From Janthinobacterium rivuli (lineage in GTDB: Bacteria; Pseudomonadota; Gammaproteobacteria; Burkholderiales; Burkholderiaceae_D), in assembly GCF_029690045.1 (NCBI RefSeq), contig NZ_CP121464.1, positions 3,472,001 to 3,536,000 of the forward strand: a DNA stretch of 64,000 nucleotides. The letters run 5' to 3'. Position 1 is the stretch's first letter; each line of letters opens with the position of its first letter. A model generated the notes under the pieces. It made no database searches and was not told the origin of the DNA. It saw only the letters and a program-made list of their open reading frames with translations. Shown one piece after another: positions 45,665-54,747 of this stretch. Both the position numbers and the translations under genes were made by a program.

Positions 45665-46195
45665 TCAACCGGGCGGCGCAATGCCGTCCGGATCGCTGCG
45701 CGTATCGAGCTGCAGCTGCAAGAACGCCAGGTCCAGCCAGGCGCCGAACTTGGTGCCCACCTGGCGCATCAATCCCACTTCCTCGAAGCCCAGCTGCTTG
45801 TGCAGGGCGATCGAGCCGGCATTGCCCGCCTCAATGCCCGCCACCATCACGTGCTTGCCCAGGCCGCGCGCCCGCGCGATCAATTCCGTCATCAAGGCCT
45901 TGCCGACGCCGGCGCCACGGCGATCGGCGCGCACGTAGACGGAATGCTCGACCGTATGCCGGAAACCCTCGAACGGGCGCCAGTCGCCGAACGAGGCGTA
46001 GCCAGCGACAGTTCCTTCCGCATCGATGGCGACCAGCACCGGATAGCCGGCCCGCTGACGGTCGGCCAGCCAGGCGGCGCGGTTGGCCGCATCGACCGTC
46101 CGTTCATTCCAGATGGCCAGGGTGTTGCTGACGGCATCGTTGTAGATGGCCAGTATGGCCTCGATGTCGCCCGCATGGGCATCGCGTATCTGCAT
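45665..46195 (-). CDS. Phosphinothricin-type GNAT N-acetyltransferase
   Basis: This 176-residue protein fits the Pat/YncA group: IRDAHAGDIEAILAIYNDAV at the start, SVYVRADRRGAGVGKALM for acetyl-CoA, and the ending GIEAGNAGSIALHKQLGFEEVG. These enzymes acetylate phosphinothricin, methionine sulfoximine or similar amino acid analogues. GAGGAAA precedes the start. It diverges from the XRE-cupin regulator, so the two may share control. Confidence 0.85.
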   Translation of the reverse strand: MQIRDAHAGDIEAILAIYNDAVSNTLAIWNERTVDAANRAAWLADRQRAGYPVLVAIDAEGTVAGYASFGDWRPFEGFRHTVEHSVYVRADRRGAGVGKALMTELIARARGLGKHVMVAGIEAGNAGSIALHKQLGFEEVGLMRQVGTKFGAWLDLAFLQLQLDTRSDPDGIAPPG

Positions 46196-46196
46196 G

Positions 46197-46226
46197 TTGA
46201 TTTCCTCGCAAGGCGTCTACTATAAT
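46197..46226 (+). promoter_or_regulatory. Sigma-70-type promoter of the XRE-cupin gene
   Basis: TTGATT and TATAAT are separated by 18 bases, giving an expected start near 46233, about 54 bases before the regulator's ATG. The -10 hexamer overlaps the left arm of the inverted repeat at 46226-46261. Confidence 0.65.
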
Positions 46227-46261
46227 GGACAAATCATAGATTGCGACCAACGACTTGTCCA
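46226..46261. promoter_or_regulatory. Candidate operator for the XRE-cupin regulator
   Basis: TGGACAA (46226-46232) and TTGTCCA (46255-46261) form a perfect 7-base inverted repeat, 29 bases centre to centre. They flank the transcription start region between the divergent acetyltransferase and regulator genes. The position fits autorepression by the regulator downstream. Confidence 0.5.
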
Positions 46262-46286
46262 ATAAAATCCGAATGGAAGCAGATGC

Positions 46287-46856
46287 ATGTCCACTAAACC
46301 AGACGAATTGAACCAGCGCATCGGCGCCAGGGTGCGCCTTGAGCGGGAAAACCTGGGCTGGTCGCTGACGGACCTGGCGGCCCGCTCGGGCGTGTCGCGC
46401 GCCATGGTGCACAAGGTGGAGCGGGGCGACTGCAGCCCTACGGCCACCTTGCTGGCGCGGCTGTCGGGCGCCTTCGACCTGAGCATGTCCGAGCTGATCG
46501 CCCGCGCCGAGATGCGGGCCGGCCGCTTGCTGCGCAAGCTTGAACAGCCCGTGTGGGTCGATCCGCAGAGCGGTTATTTGCGGCGCCACGTGTCGCCCGC
46601 GTCCGACATGCCGCTCGACCTCGTGCATATTACCTTGCCGCCCGGCGCCGTGGTGGCCATGCCGGCCGCCGCCTATGTGTCGCGGCGACAACTCATCTGG
46701 TCGCTCAGCGGCAGCCTCGTGTTTATCGAAGGGGAGACCCGCCACGTACTGGATGAAGGCGACTGCCTGGAACTGGGGCCACCGGCCGACTGCGTGTTCA
46801 GCAATGAAACGGCCACCGCCTGCACCTACGCCGTGGCAGTCTTGAAGAACAGCTGA
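46287..46856 (+). CDS. XRE-family regulator with C-terminal cupin domain
   Basis: The product is 189 residues. The helix-turn-helix is at about residues 20-45 (SLTDLAARSGVSRAMVHKVERG), and the cupin sensor domain follows from about 100 to the end (LDLVHITLPPGAVVAMPA ... LDEGDCLELG). Such regulators usually sense a small amine or amino acid and control nearby metabolic genes. The probable targets are itself and the divergent acetyltransferase. GGAAG precedes the ATG. Confidence 0.88.
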   Translation: MSTKPDELNQRIGARVRLERENLGWSLTDLAARSGVSRAMVHKVERGDCSPTATLLARLSGAFDLSMSELIARAEMRAGRLLRKLEQPVWVDPQSGYLRRHVSPASDMPLDLVHITLPPGAVVAMPAAAYVSRRQLIWSLSGSLVFIEGETRHVLDEGDCLELGPPADCVFSNETATACTYAVAVLKNS

Positions 46857-46858
46857 AG

Positions 46859-47755
46859 TTAAACCAGCGCGTCCGCGCGCAGCTGGGCAATGAAGGCGCG
46901 CGCGGCGGGCGCCTGTTCGTGGCGGCGGAAGGCCACGGCGATCTCCGAGCTGATCTGCGGCCCTGCCAGTTCGCGAAAGCACACGCCGGGCAATTGCACG
47001 CTGGCCATCACGGAATGGGGCACGATGGCGCAACCGACGCCCAGCGACACTTCCGTCAGCACGGCCACCAGGCTGCCCGGACGCGACACCACCTGCGCCG
47101 CAAAGCCGCCGCGCCGGCTCACTTCCAATGTGCCCAATTCCTGTTCCGGCACGATGAAGGCCTGCTGCGCCAGCGCGGCCGGCGCCGCCACATCAAGCAA
47201 GGCCAACGGGCTGTCCGCCTGCACGGCCAGCACGAAGCGGTCGCGCAGCAAGACCACGCTGTCGATGCCTTCCGGCAAGTGCAGCGGCGGGCGCACGAAG
47301 GCCAGGTCGACCCGGCCCTGGTCCAGCAAACCGGGCAGGGTATCCATCGCGGTTTCGCGCGCGCTGATGTGGATGCCGGGGTGGCTGGCGCGAAAGCGGG
47401 CAAACTGGTCTTGCAGCACGCCGGAATACGCGGCCGAGGCCACGTAGCCGATTTCCAGCCGTCCCAGTTCGCCCCGTCCCGCCCGCCGTGCCACTTCCTG
47501 CGCCTGCGCCAGCTGGTCCAGCGCGCGCGCAGCCTCGATGACGAACAGTTCCCCCGCGGCAGTCAGGGACACGGCGCGTTTGCTGCGCTGGAACAAGCGC
47601 GTGCCCAGCAACTGCTCCGTTTCCTGCACCTGCTTGGTCAGCGCGGGCGGAGAAATGCCCAGTTCCGCAGCGGCCCGCGCAAAGTGCAGGCTGTGCGCCA
47701 CGGCCAGCACGCAGCGGAAATGCCGCAATTCCATCTCTTTGACTATATTCACCAT
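46859..47755 (-). CDS. LysR-family transcriptional regulator
   Basis: The product is 298 residues. The winged helix-turn-helix is ARAAAELGISPPALTKQVQETEQLLGTRLFQRS; the remainder is a periplasmic-binding-like effector domain. ATG 47755 is given, but ATG 47734 (MELRHFRC) is the more typical LysR start and could be right. It diverges from the MFS exporter gene with 63 bases between starts, the usual arrangement for control of an efflux pump. Effector unknown. Confidence 0.9.
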   Translation of the reverse strand: MVNIVKEMELRHFRCVLAVAHSLHFARAAAELGISPPALTKQVQETEQLLGTRLFQRSKRAVSLTAAGELFVIEAARALDQLAQAQEVARRAGRGELGRLEIGYVASAAYSGVLQDQFARFRASHPGIHISARETAMDTLPGLLDQGRVDLAFVRPPLHLPEGIDSVVLLRDRFVLAVQADSPLALLDVAAPAALAQQAFIVPEQELGTLEVSRRGGFAAQVVSRPGSLVAVLTEVSLGVGCAIVPHSVMASVQLPGVCFRELAGPQISSEIAVAFRRHEQAPAARAFIAQLRADALV

Positions 47756-47762
47756 GAGTGAA

Positions 47763-47784
47763 TTATATGGCGGCTGTCTTATAA
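47763..47784. promoter_or_regulatory. Candidate LysR-type operator between the divergent LysR and MFS genes
   Basis: TTATA-N12-TATAA is a small dyad of the size bound by LysR proteins. It lies between the two start codons and is the only evident symmetry in the gap. Confidence 0.4.
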
Positions 47785-47818
47785 CAGGAAGTAATGCAAG
47801 CCTGCTTAAAATACAGGC

Positions 47819-49315
47819 ATGAAAAATACCAACTGGACCTTATACACGTGCTCGGGCGTGTGCGCGCTGATCATGCTCGACACCAACGTCGTGGCCGTCT
47901 CGCTGCCGTCGATCGCCCGCTCGCTGAACGCCAGCTTTGTCGATGTGGAATGGGTGGTCAGCGCCTACATGCTGGCGTTCGCCTCATTTTTGCTGCCCGC
48001 CGGCAGCATCGCCGACCGCCTGGGGCGGCGCAGGGTCATGCTGTATGGCCTCTCCGTGTTCGCGCTGGCGTCCCTGTTGTGCGGCCTGGCGTGGACGCCG
48101 TTCGTGCTCAACGTGGCGCGCGCCGTCAAGGGACTCGGCGCGGCGCTGCTGCTCACATCCGCGCTGGCCGTCATCGGCCACACGTTTCACGCGGAAAAGG
48201 AGCGGGCGCGCGCCTGGTCCGTGTGGGGCGCAGCCATGGGCGTGGCCATGACGGTGGCCCCCCTGCTGGGCGGCCTGATCACGAGCGCCATCAACTGGCG
48301 CTGGATTTTTTATCTGAACCTGCCTGTCGTCGCCATGTTGATGTGGCTGGTAAGCAAACACGTGGACGAGTCGAAGGATGCCTCCAACGCCAGTTTCGAC
48401 CCGCTCGGCGCGGCATTATTCTCCGCCGGCCTGTTCGCCATCATCTGGGGCTTGATCGACGCCAGCGTTGCGGGCTGGTCCAGCCGCGCCACCATGCTGC
48501 GCTTTGCCGGGGGCGCGGCGCTGCTGGCCGTGTTCATCGTCGTGGAACGGCGCCAGCGCGCGCCCATGGTCGATTTGTCGCTGTTTGGCCGGCGCGTGTT
48601 CGTCGGCGCCGTGCTGGGCATGTTTGGCTACGCCATCGCCGCGCAAGTGATGATGACCTTTTTGCCCCTGTATTTGCAGAATGCCTTCGGCTTTTCCGCC
48701 GTGCTGGCCGGCTGCGCCATGCTGCCGTTTGCCGTCGCCATGGTGGCGCTGTCGCGGCTGGCGCCGCGCGCCATGCGCCATTTGGACGACCGCGGCATTC
48801 TGGTGACGGGCTTGCTGATCGTCGCCGTGGGCAACGTGGCCACGGCCCTGGCCGCCTCCAGTTTGCAATATGGCTGGGTGGCGGCCGGCATGGTGGTCAC
48901 GGGCGCGGGGGCCGGATTGCTCAATGGCACGACCCAGAAGGCCATCCTTGCCTGCATCCCGCGCGAACGCACGGGCATGGGTTCCGGCATCAGCACGACG
49001 ACGCGCTTTGTCGGCATCGTGCTGGCCGTGGGCGCGCTGGGCGCCGTGCTGGCCATGCGCACGGCCGCATCGTTCAACGAGTTGGCGTGGCTGCACGGCT
49101 TGAAAGCGTCGCCTGAAATGATAGGACGCATCGTCGCCGGCAACGCGGCCGAGGCCTTTGGCCAGTTGCCGCCCGCCCTGCAAGCCGTGGCGCAGGAAGC
49201 GGCGCGCCACGCTTTTATCGACGGCTTTGCCAGCGTGCTGTACCTGGCGGGCGGACTGGCGGCCGTGGTGGCGGCGCTGGTCTTCGTGCTGGCGCGGCCG
49301 CAGGAAAAAGTGTAA
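47819..49315 (+). CDS. MFS drug exporter, DHA2 (14-helix) family
   Basis: This 498-residue protein starts LYTCSGVCALIMLDTNVVAVSLPSIA, the D-x-T-I/V-V-N/A-V-A-L-P motif of the EmrB/QacA family. It has motif A (GSIADRLGRRRVMLYG), motif C-like ALLLTSALAVIG, and about 14 membrane segments. It probably exports hydrophobic drugs or a metabolite using the proton gradient. The divergent LysR gene is the likely regulator. Confidence 0.9.
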   Translation: MKNTNWTLYTCSGVCALIMLDTNVVAVSLPSIARSLNASFVDVEWVVSAYMLAFASFLLPAGSIADRLGRRRVMLYGLSVFALASLLCGLAWTPFVLNVARAVKGLGAALLLTSALAVIGHTFHAEKERARAWSVWGAAMGVAMTVAPLLGGLITSAINWRWIFYLNLPVVAMLMWLVSKHVDESKDASNASFDPLGAALFSAGLFAIIWGLIDASVAGWSSRATMLRFAGGAALLAVFIVVERRQRAPMVDLSLFGRRVFVGAVLGMFGYAIAAQVMMTFLPLYLQNAFGFSAVLAGCAMLPFAVAMVALSRLAPRAMRHLDDRGILVTGLLIVAVGNVATALAASSLQYGWVAAGMVVTGAGAGLLNGTTQKAILACIPRERTGMGSGISTTTRFVGIVLAVGALGAVLAMRTAASFNELAWLHGLKASPEMIGRIVAGNAAEAFGQLPPALQAVAQEAARHAFIDGFASVLYLAGGLAAVVAALVFVLARPQEKV

Positions 49316-49407
49316 CTGTTCAGTAAGTTCCGCGTGCGCGGCCTCTGCTTGTAATATGATGCCATCGAGCAATACATGGCAATCATATAACTACCGCAGG
49401 TAATCAC

Positions 49408-50976
49408 ATGCGCAGAAAACGGATCATCATTACCAGTGTGCTGGTGGCAGTCATCGGCGTGGCCGCCCCCCTGAGCCTGGCCTTCTATCTGTCGTCCGTG
49501 CGCGCCGAGCAGGGCGAGCAGGAACGCCTGCGCCTGCTCGCCGGCTACGCGCTCGAGCGCGCCCACCGTTCCATCGCCTCGGCCAGCATGGCCCTGCGCA
49601 GCGCCGATGCGCTGGACCTGGCGCCGTGTTCGGAAGCCCATGTCCAGCAATTGCGCCGCATCACCATCACCACGCGCAGCATCGACGATATCGGTTATGT
49701 GGAAAACGGCTTGCTCAAATGCACGTCGAACGGCATCGAGGAAGAGCGCATCGCCATCACGCCCGCCGACTTCATCCTGGACAATGGCATGGGCCTCGAT
49801 TTCAACCTGCGCCCCGTCGTCAGCGGCGGCAAGCGCATGGTGGGGCTGTCTTACCGCGCCCATAAGGTGCTGATCGATCCCGTGCGTTTTTCCGACGTCA
49901 TCGTCGACAACGATATCCAGATGGCCGTGGCCATCGGCAAGGGCGGCGTGCTCGACACCTTGCACCATCCGGACCCGGCACTGGTCAATACGCTGCTTGC
50001 CGGCACGGGGGCGAAGGGCGAACTGGCGCACGAGGACAGCATCCATGCGATGCTGTACCGCGATGGCTTGACGGCCGTCATGATCGAGCCGCGCAGCAAG
50101 CTCAGCGAGAGGCTGCGCCGCGAACAGCTGCTGCTCTTGCCGCTGGGCCTGTTGATGGCCGCCTTCATCGTCGGCATCGTCGTGTGGCTGTCGCGCCGCC
50201 GGCTGTCGCTGCGCGGCGAGCTGGAAACGGCGGTCGAGCGGCGTGAATTCTTTGTCCACTATCAGCCCATCATCGCGCTCGACACGGGCGTGTGCGTGGG
50301 CGCCGAGGCGCTGATACGCTGGCGCCGCCCCGACGGCAGCATGATACGCCCCGACCTGTTCATCCCCGTGGCCGAGGATGCCGAACTGATACTGCCGATC
50401 ACGGACCAGGTCATTGATTGCGTCATTGCCGACATGCGCGCCGCGCTGCTGGCCGACCGCGAGCTGCACATCGCCATCAACCTGTGCGCCAGCGACATCG
50501 AAACGGGCCGGGTGCTCGACGTGCTGGAACGGGCCTTGGCCGGCACGGGCATCGAGGCGCAGCAGATCTGGCTGGAAGCGACGGAGCGGGGCTTCATCAA
50601 CGTGGAAGCGGCCCGCGCCACCATCGAAAAGGCCAGGGCGCGCGGCCATGCCGTGGCCATCGACGACTTCGGCACCGGTTATTCCAGCCTGTCGAGCCTG
50701 CAAAACCTGCCACTCGACGCCCTGAAAATCGACAAATCCTTCGTCGACACCATCGGCACGGACGCGGCCACCAGCAGCGTCACGCCGCACATCATCGCCA
50801 TGGCCCGCACCTTGAACATGCTGATCGTGGCCGAAGGCATCGAAACGCAGCAGCAAGCGGATTATCTGCTGGAGCGCAAGGTCGAATTCGGCCAGGGATG
50901 GCTGTTCGCGAAAGCGCTGCCGGCCGCGGAATTCCTCACCTTTTACCGGGCGCGCCGCGCGCCATCGTCCACATGA
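49408..50976 (+). CDS. CSS-motif EAL cyclic-di-GMP phosphodiesterase
   Basis: The product is 522 residues. Membrane helix 1 (about 8-28), a periplasmic CSS-type domain with Cys near 74 (PCSEAH) and about 104 (LKCTSNG), helix 2 (about 235-255), then a cytoplasmic EAL domain. The EAL catalytic set is complete: EALIRW, NLCASDIE, EATERG, DDFGTGYSSLSSL, KIDKSF, EGIET. It should degrade c-di-GMP to pGpG. In relatives, disulfide formation in the CSS domain controls activity and stability. No GGDEF domain is present. It overlaps the next gene by ATGA. Confidence 0.92.
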   Translation: MRRKRIIITSVLVAVIGVAAPLSLAFYLSSVRAEQGEQERLRLLAGYALERAHRSIASASMALRSADALDLAPCSEAHVQQLRRITITTRSIDDIGYVENGLLKCTSNGIEEERIAITPADFILDNGMGLDFNLRPVVSGGKRMVGLSYRAHKVLIDPVRFSDVIVDNDIQMAVAIGKGGVLDTLHHPDPALVNTLLAGTGAKGELAHEDSIHAMLYRDGLTAVMIEPRSKLSERLRREQLLLLPLGLLMAAFIVGIVVWLSRRRLSLRGELETAVERREFFVHYQPIIALDTGVCVGAEALIRWRRPDGSMIRPDLFIPVAEDAELILPITDQVIDCVIADMRAALLADRELHIAINLCASDIETGRVLDVLERALAGTGIEAQQIWLEATERGFINVEAARATIEKARARGHAVAIDDFGTGYSSLSSLQNLPLDALKIDKSFVDTIGTDAATSSVTPHIIAMARTLNMLIVAEGIETQQQADYLLERKVEFGQGWLFAKALPAAEFLTFYRARRAPSST

Positions 50977-51326
50977 AACAGCCACGCTTTCCCTATCCCT
51001 TGCAGCCGCTGCGCGTCCCGGGCGGCTGGCACATCACCGTCAACACCCTGTTCGAGGTGGAGCCTGGCCCCGATACGATGGAATGGTTCAGCAGCGCATT
51101 GCTGCTGTGGGGCAGCTGCCGCGACTCCGGTTACTGTTTCAATTCGCACTTTGAGCCCGAGGACGATCCGCAGGGCGAATTCGTGCTGGAGATGGGCAAG
51201 GTGGCATATGACCGCCACGGCAAGATCGTCCAGGGCAGCGACGCCTTCCTCGGCGAGTTTCGCACGCGCAGCAAGGCGGAATTTGTCGCCCGGGTCGAGC
51301 AATTCATGCAAGACCCGGCAGCGTGA
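50973..51326 (+). CDS. Small hypothetical protein coupled to the EAL phosphodiesterase
   Basis: This 117-residue protein starts in an ATGA overlap with the phosphodiesterase stop. It is aromatic-rich with no signal peptide (GGWHITVNTLFEVEPG, WGSCRDSGYCFNSHF, FLGEFRTRSKAEFVARVEQFM). I do not recognise the family. Tight coupling suggests it works with, or is regulated alongside, the phosphodiesterase; that is inference from position. Confidence 0.65.
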   Translation: MKQPRFPYPLQPLRVPGGWHITVNTLFEVEPGPDTMEWFSSALLLWGSCRDSGYCFNSHFEPEDDPQGEFVLEMGKVAYDRHGKIVQGSDAFLGEFRTRSKAEFVARVEQFMQDPAA

Positions 51327-51329
51327 TTT

Positions 51330-52682
51330 TTACGGCTTGCGCGGCAGGATGACGTCCTGCCCGCCTTGCTTGAGCACGGCGCTGGCGATCTTGCCCGCGG
51401 CATCGCGCGTAAACGCCAGGTCCGCATCGATGGCGCGGAAGAAGAATTGGTCTTTCGCGCTGGCAAACAAGGGCGCCGATCCCATGCCCGTGCCGGCCGC
51501 TTCCAGGCCATTCTTACCCAGGGTTACCGTCAACGTGAAATCCTTGTCCAATGGATACTCGCCCACGTACTCGGCCAGCGCGGCGCGCGGCAGCGCGATG
51601 GCCGCTTGCGGCTTCTTCAGCGGCGGCAGCGGTGTGCCGGGCAGCAGGGTGGACAGGCCCAGGGCGTCGACGTCGCGCGCCGTGTTCGTCAGCACCATCA
51701 CGCCCCGCTTGCCGTCCGTTGTGAACGCCGCATAACTGGCGTAGCCACCCGTCTGGCCGCTGTGCCAGGCGTAGCTGCGGCCCTGTTTCTGCTCCAGCAG
51801 CCAGGACAGGCCGATTTTCGTGTCGCCGTCGGCCGCCAGCGGGCGCTGCGGCAGGATGGCCAGTGCATACGGGCGCAGCGGCTTGAACATATACGCTTGC
51901 AGGTAGGCGATCATGTCGCGCGCGCTCGAATACACGCCGCCGGCCGGCGCCACCACGTTCAAATCCCAGGCCGGTGTCGGCTCGCCCGACAGTAAATGGC
52001 CGGGCGCCAGGCGCGCCAGCATGCCGTGCGTGGGCTGGTTCGAGGTGGAACGCATGCCCAGCGGCACGGCGATGCGCTTTTGCAGTAGCGCTTCATAGCT
52101 GCTGCCCGCCTGTGCGGCCAGGGCCGTGCCCAGCACGGCGTAGCCGATGTTCGAGTAGTCAAATGCCGTGCCAGGCGCATGCGGCAGGTGGTAGGCTGCG
52201 AGAAATTGCCGCTGTTTCGCTTCCGTGTAGTCCGCATACGGGTTGGCCGGATTCTTGGGCGCGAAGTTGTCGGGCAGGCGCGGCAGCGAAGAATAATGCG
52301 TGGCCAGGTCGAGCAGGCTGATCTTCTTGCCATCGAAGGCGGGCACGGTATAACCGGGCAATAAAGTGGCCACCGGCTCGTCGAGTCTGACCTTGTTTTC
52401 GGCGACGGCGTCGGCCAGCAGCAAGGCCGTCATGGTCTTGGTGACGGAACCGATCTGGTAGACGGTGTCGGCGCCCGGTTTGATGTGCTTGCCGGCGTGT
52501 ACGCTGCCAAAGCCGTAGACGGCGCTGTCCTTGCCGTCGATCACGGCGATGACGATGCTTGCGTGCATGCCTGCGCGCGTCAGTTCTTCCGCGCGCTGGC
52601 GCACGGCGTCGTCCAGCACGGGGGCGGCCAGTGCAGCGGTGCCAGCCAGGCAAAGGGGGAGGAGGGCGAAAGTGGGTGTCAT
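51330..52682 (-). CDS. Secreted serine hydrolase, beta-lactamase/class C fold
   Basis: The product is 450 residues from ATG 52682 (AAGG seven bases upstream), with a signal peptide ending LAA. Active-site blocks of the penicillin-binding/class C beta-lactamase fold are SxxK (GSVTKTM), YxN (FDYSNIGY) and HSGQTGG (KTG equivalent). The last 110 residues form a DUF3471-like beta domain (EYVGEYPLDKDFTLTV). Most such proteins are esterases or D-Ala peptidases rather than true beta-lactamases. It is convergent with the small coupled gene, three bases apart. Confidence 0.85.
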   Translation of the reverse strand: MTPTFALLPLCLAGTAALAAPVLDDAVRQRAEELTRAGMHASIVIAVIDGKDSAVYGFGSVHAGKHIKPGADTVYQIGSVTKTMTALLLADAVAENKVRLDEPVATLLPGYTVPAFDGKKISLLDLATHYSSLPRLPDNFAPKNPANPYADYTEAKQRQFLAAYHLPHAPGTAFDYSNIGYAVLGTALAAQAGSSYEALLQKRIAVPLGMRSTSNQPTHGMLARLAPGHLLSGEPTPAWDLNVVAPAGGVYSSARDMIAYLQAYMFKPLRPYALAILPQRPLAADGDTKIGLSWLLEQKQGRSYAWHSGQTGGYASYAAFTTDGKRGVMVLTNTARDVDALGLSTLLPGTPLPPLKKPQAAIALPRAALAEYVGEYPLDKDFTLTVTLGKNGLEAAGTGMGSAPLFASAKDQFFFRAIDADLAFTRDAAGKIASAVLKQGGQDVILPRKP

Positions 52683-52786
52683 GGGGAAACCTTGTCCAGG
52701 GTGGATCGAATGCACGCCGGCCCTTGGAGAAGGTGGCTGGCATGCCCGGTGCAGGATACGACCCCAACATGAAGGCTTCCTGAGGT

Positions 52787-53734
52787 TTATGGCATTTTTG
52801 TCAGTATGCCAAGGCTTGCGCTTGCGCATTTTTCAGCCATGGGCGCGTCCAGCAAACCCGCCAGCTGCGCACGCATGTCGGCGGACATGCATTGCAGCAA
52901 TTCGCCGCGCCGGCGCGCATCGGCGCGTTTCTTCGACGGCACGGCGGCCAGCTCCGGCGCCCGGTAAGCCGCGCAGGGCAAGTGATAATTGCCATCGCGC
53001 ATGCGCAAGGCGTGCAATTCCTGCCACACATGGTCGTAATCGGCGGCGATATGGCGGCGGCGCCGCGCATTCAGGGCGATGCGGTTGTCGTTGCTGATCA
53101 AGAACAGGTTATTGCAGGCAAAAAAATCGCCGAAATCGCGCAAGGCCGTCACCATCAGGTTTTTCGGGCGGCAACCGTGCAGCGCCCGCGTGGCTTCCTT
53201 GACGGCCAGCTTGCCCGCTTCCGAGCGCAAGCCTTGCAGCGCGCCCAGCTGCAGCGAGACGCCATCGGCGCGCGGCAGGAATAAAAAACTGGCCAGGTAG
53301 AATGGCTGGCCGTCGCGCGTCAGGCGCAGGCACAGTTCGCCTTCGCGGTAGCTGTCGTGGATGGCCGTCAGCTGCAAGCGGTACAGCGCCCCATCCTTGC
53401 CGTCAAACGCGGCCAGCACCACCGCTTGGCGCGCGGCCCGCTCGACCAAGGTGCGCGCGCCCGCTTGCCACAGGAAACGGTAATGCCCTTCCAGCAAGGC
53501 CAGGCGGTCCGTGCAACCGAGTTGGCGCGAGGCGTACGGGCGGTAGATCTTGAAGCGCAAACAAGGATGCAGCTGCGCCAGCGAATTCAGGCCTGGCATG
53601 CTGCCCAGGAAGGCTTGCCAGCGCGTACGCTGGCGTGGAAAGAAGAGGGCGCCCAGCGCCGCTTTCAGGCGGTGTCCGCTGGCACGGTGGGGTAGGGCGG
53701 CGCCGTGGCGCAGGGATAAAGCGATGTCAGTCAT
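52787..53734 (-). CDS. VirK/YbjX (DUF535) family protein
   Basis: This 315-residue protein has family landmarks LLEGHYRFL, SYREGELCLRLTRDG, LQGLRSEAGKLAVKEATRALHGCRPKNLM and DFFACNNLFLISN. Enterobacterial relatives (VirK, YbjX, SomA-linked) affect envelope stress or lipid A phenotypes, but the mechanism is unknown. No signal peptide is seen. It lies 104 bases upstream of the hydrolase gene in the same direction. Confidence 0.85.
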   Translation of the reverse strand: MTDIALSLRHGAALPHRASGHRLKAALGALFFPRQRTRWQAFLGSMPGLNSLAQLHPCLRFKIYRPYASRQLGCTDRLALLEGHYRFLWQAGARTLVERAARQAVVLAAFDGKDGALYRLQLTAIHDSYREGELCLRLTRDGQPFYLASFLFLPRADGVSLQLGALQGLRSEAGKLAVKEATRALHGCRPKNLMVTALRDFGDFFACNNLFLISNDNRIALNARRRRHIAADYDHVWQELHALRMRDGNYHLPCAAYRAPELAAVPSKKRADARRRGELLQCMSADMRAQLAGLLDAPMAEKCASASLGILTKMP

Positions 53735-53913
53735 GGTTCAGCCGGAAAATGGCAGGCGCTGCACAATGAGAGCCTTGCCAATCTGAATGCTACGTGGGCC
53801 GGGTGAATTTCATATTAAGACGCTGTTCCACCCATATTTAGAGGATGACAACTAAACATTTGCCTTTTAGTAATACTGGCGCTTATTCTCCCTGCTCGCC
53901 AACCCGATGACTG

Positions 53914-54531
53914 ATGCCTTTCATGAACCACCGCCACTTGCTTGTCATTCCCATGCTGCTTGCCGCACTGGCCGCCCACGCGCAAGACCGCACGGCCGAT
54001 CCCCTAGGGCCCTTGGCCCAATGCATCAATCGCAGCGAGTTCCAGTTCAGGCAGCAGGACCGCCTGCCCGCGCACGTGACGACGCGCAGCGTCAAGCTGG
54101 CAACGGGAGAGGGGCAGGTATCGGTGGCCGACGGCTATCGGCTGATGCTGTTCCACAAGAGCAGCTTGCCCTTCGTGAACCTGAAGATCGAACGCAGCGT
54201 TGAAGGCAAGTTTGCCGCCGACCGTGACACGATCCTGGCGCAAATGCAGCAGATGTCCGCCAACAGCAAGCCGCCACAGCTGGTGCCGCTGGAAACGGAC
54301 ACGCGCCAGGGCGTGGAAGTGCTAGGATTGAATAACCCGTATATCACGCAATCGTCGGGCGTGATCAGCGTATACACCTTGCTGCATGCCGCCAGCGGGA
54401 CGGTCGCCACCGCCTATCTGCTCAATCAGCCGGCAGACAAGCGGGAATTCGCGACGGATGCCCAGTACCAGGCTTTGCGCGACCAGTTCCTTGCCGCGCT
54501 GGTTCCCTGCATGGCCAACCCAGCGCAGTAA
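53914..54531 (+). CDS. Hypothetical secreted protein
   Basis: The product is 205 residues with a signal peptide (LLVIPMLLAALAAHAQ) and about 180 mature residues of mixed alpha/beta composition with two Cys (LAQCINRS near 37, LVPCMANP near the end) that may pair. The family is not recognised. ATG 53923 (MNHRH) is an equally good start. The 180 bases upstream are AT-rich and probably hold its promoter. Confidence 0.6.
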   Translation: MPFMNHRHLLVIPMLLAALAAHAQDRTADPLGPLAQCINRSEFQFRQQDRLPAHVTTRSVKLATGEGQVSVADGYRLMLFHKSSLPFVNLKIERSVEGKFAADRDTILAQMQQMSANSKPPQLVPLETDTRQGVEVLGLNNPYITQSSGVISVYTLLHAASGTVATAYLLNQPADKREFATDAQYQALRDQFLAALVPCMANPAQ

Positions 54532-54534
54532 GGC

Positions 54535-54747
54535 GTGCGCGCAGTGAAAGAGATGCCAGCCATGAAAGAACCGCGCACGCCGCCCGAAGATGTGGCGAAG
54601 AATGCAGCCACCGCCGCCAGCCAGCTCGATGCGAAAGTCGCCTCGCTGGCGCACTGGCGCGGCCAAACCCTGGCCAGCGTGCGCGCGCTGATACGCGCCG
54701 CCATGGCCCTGAACACGTCGCCGACACCAAAACGGACCACTACTTGA
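54535..54747 (+). pseudogene. Truncated DUF1801-like gene fragment
   Basis: The frame encodes PPEDVAKNAATAASQLDAKV...LAHWRGQTLASVRALIRAA, which looks like the N-terminal third of a DUF1801-type protein (relatives continue ADPDVVEEWKW). Here the match ends at RAA and the frame runs into unrelated codons to a stop at 54747. The remaining two thirds are gone, presumably by a deletion that brought the next gene adjacent. It starts at a GTG four bases after the preceding stop. Confidence 0.5.

Noticed and set aside
51330..52682. Beta-lactamase resistance gene
   Set aside because: It has the class C fold motifs but also a DUF3471-like C-terminal domain and size typical of esterase/peptidase relatives; resistance cannot be claimed.
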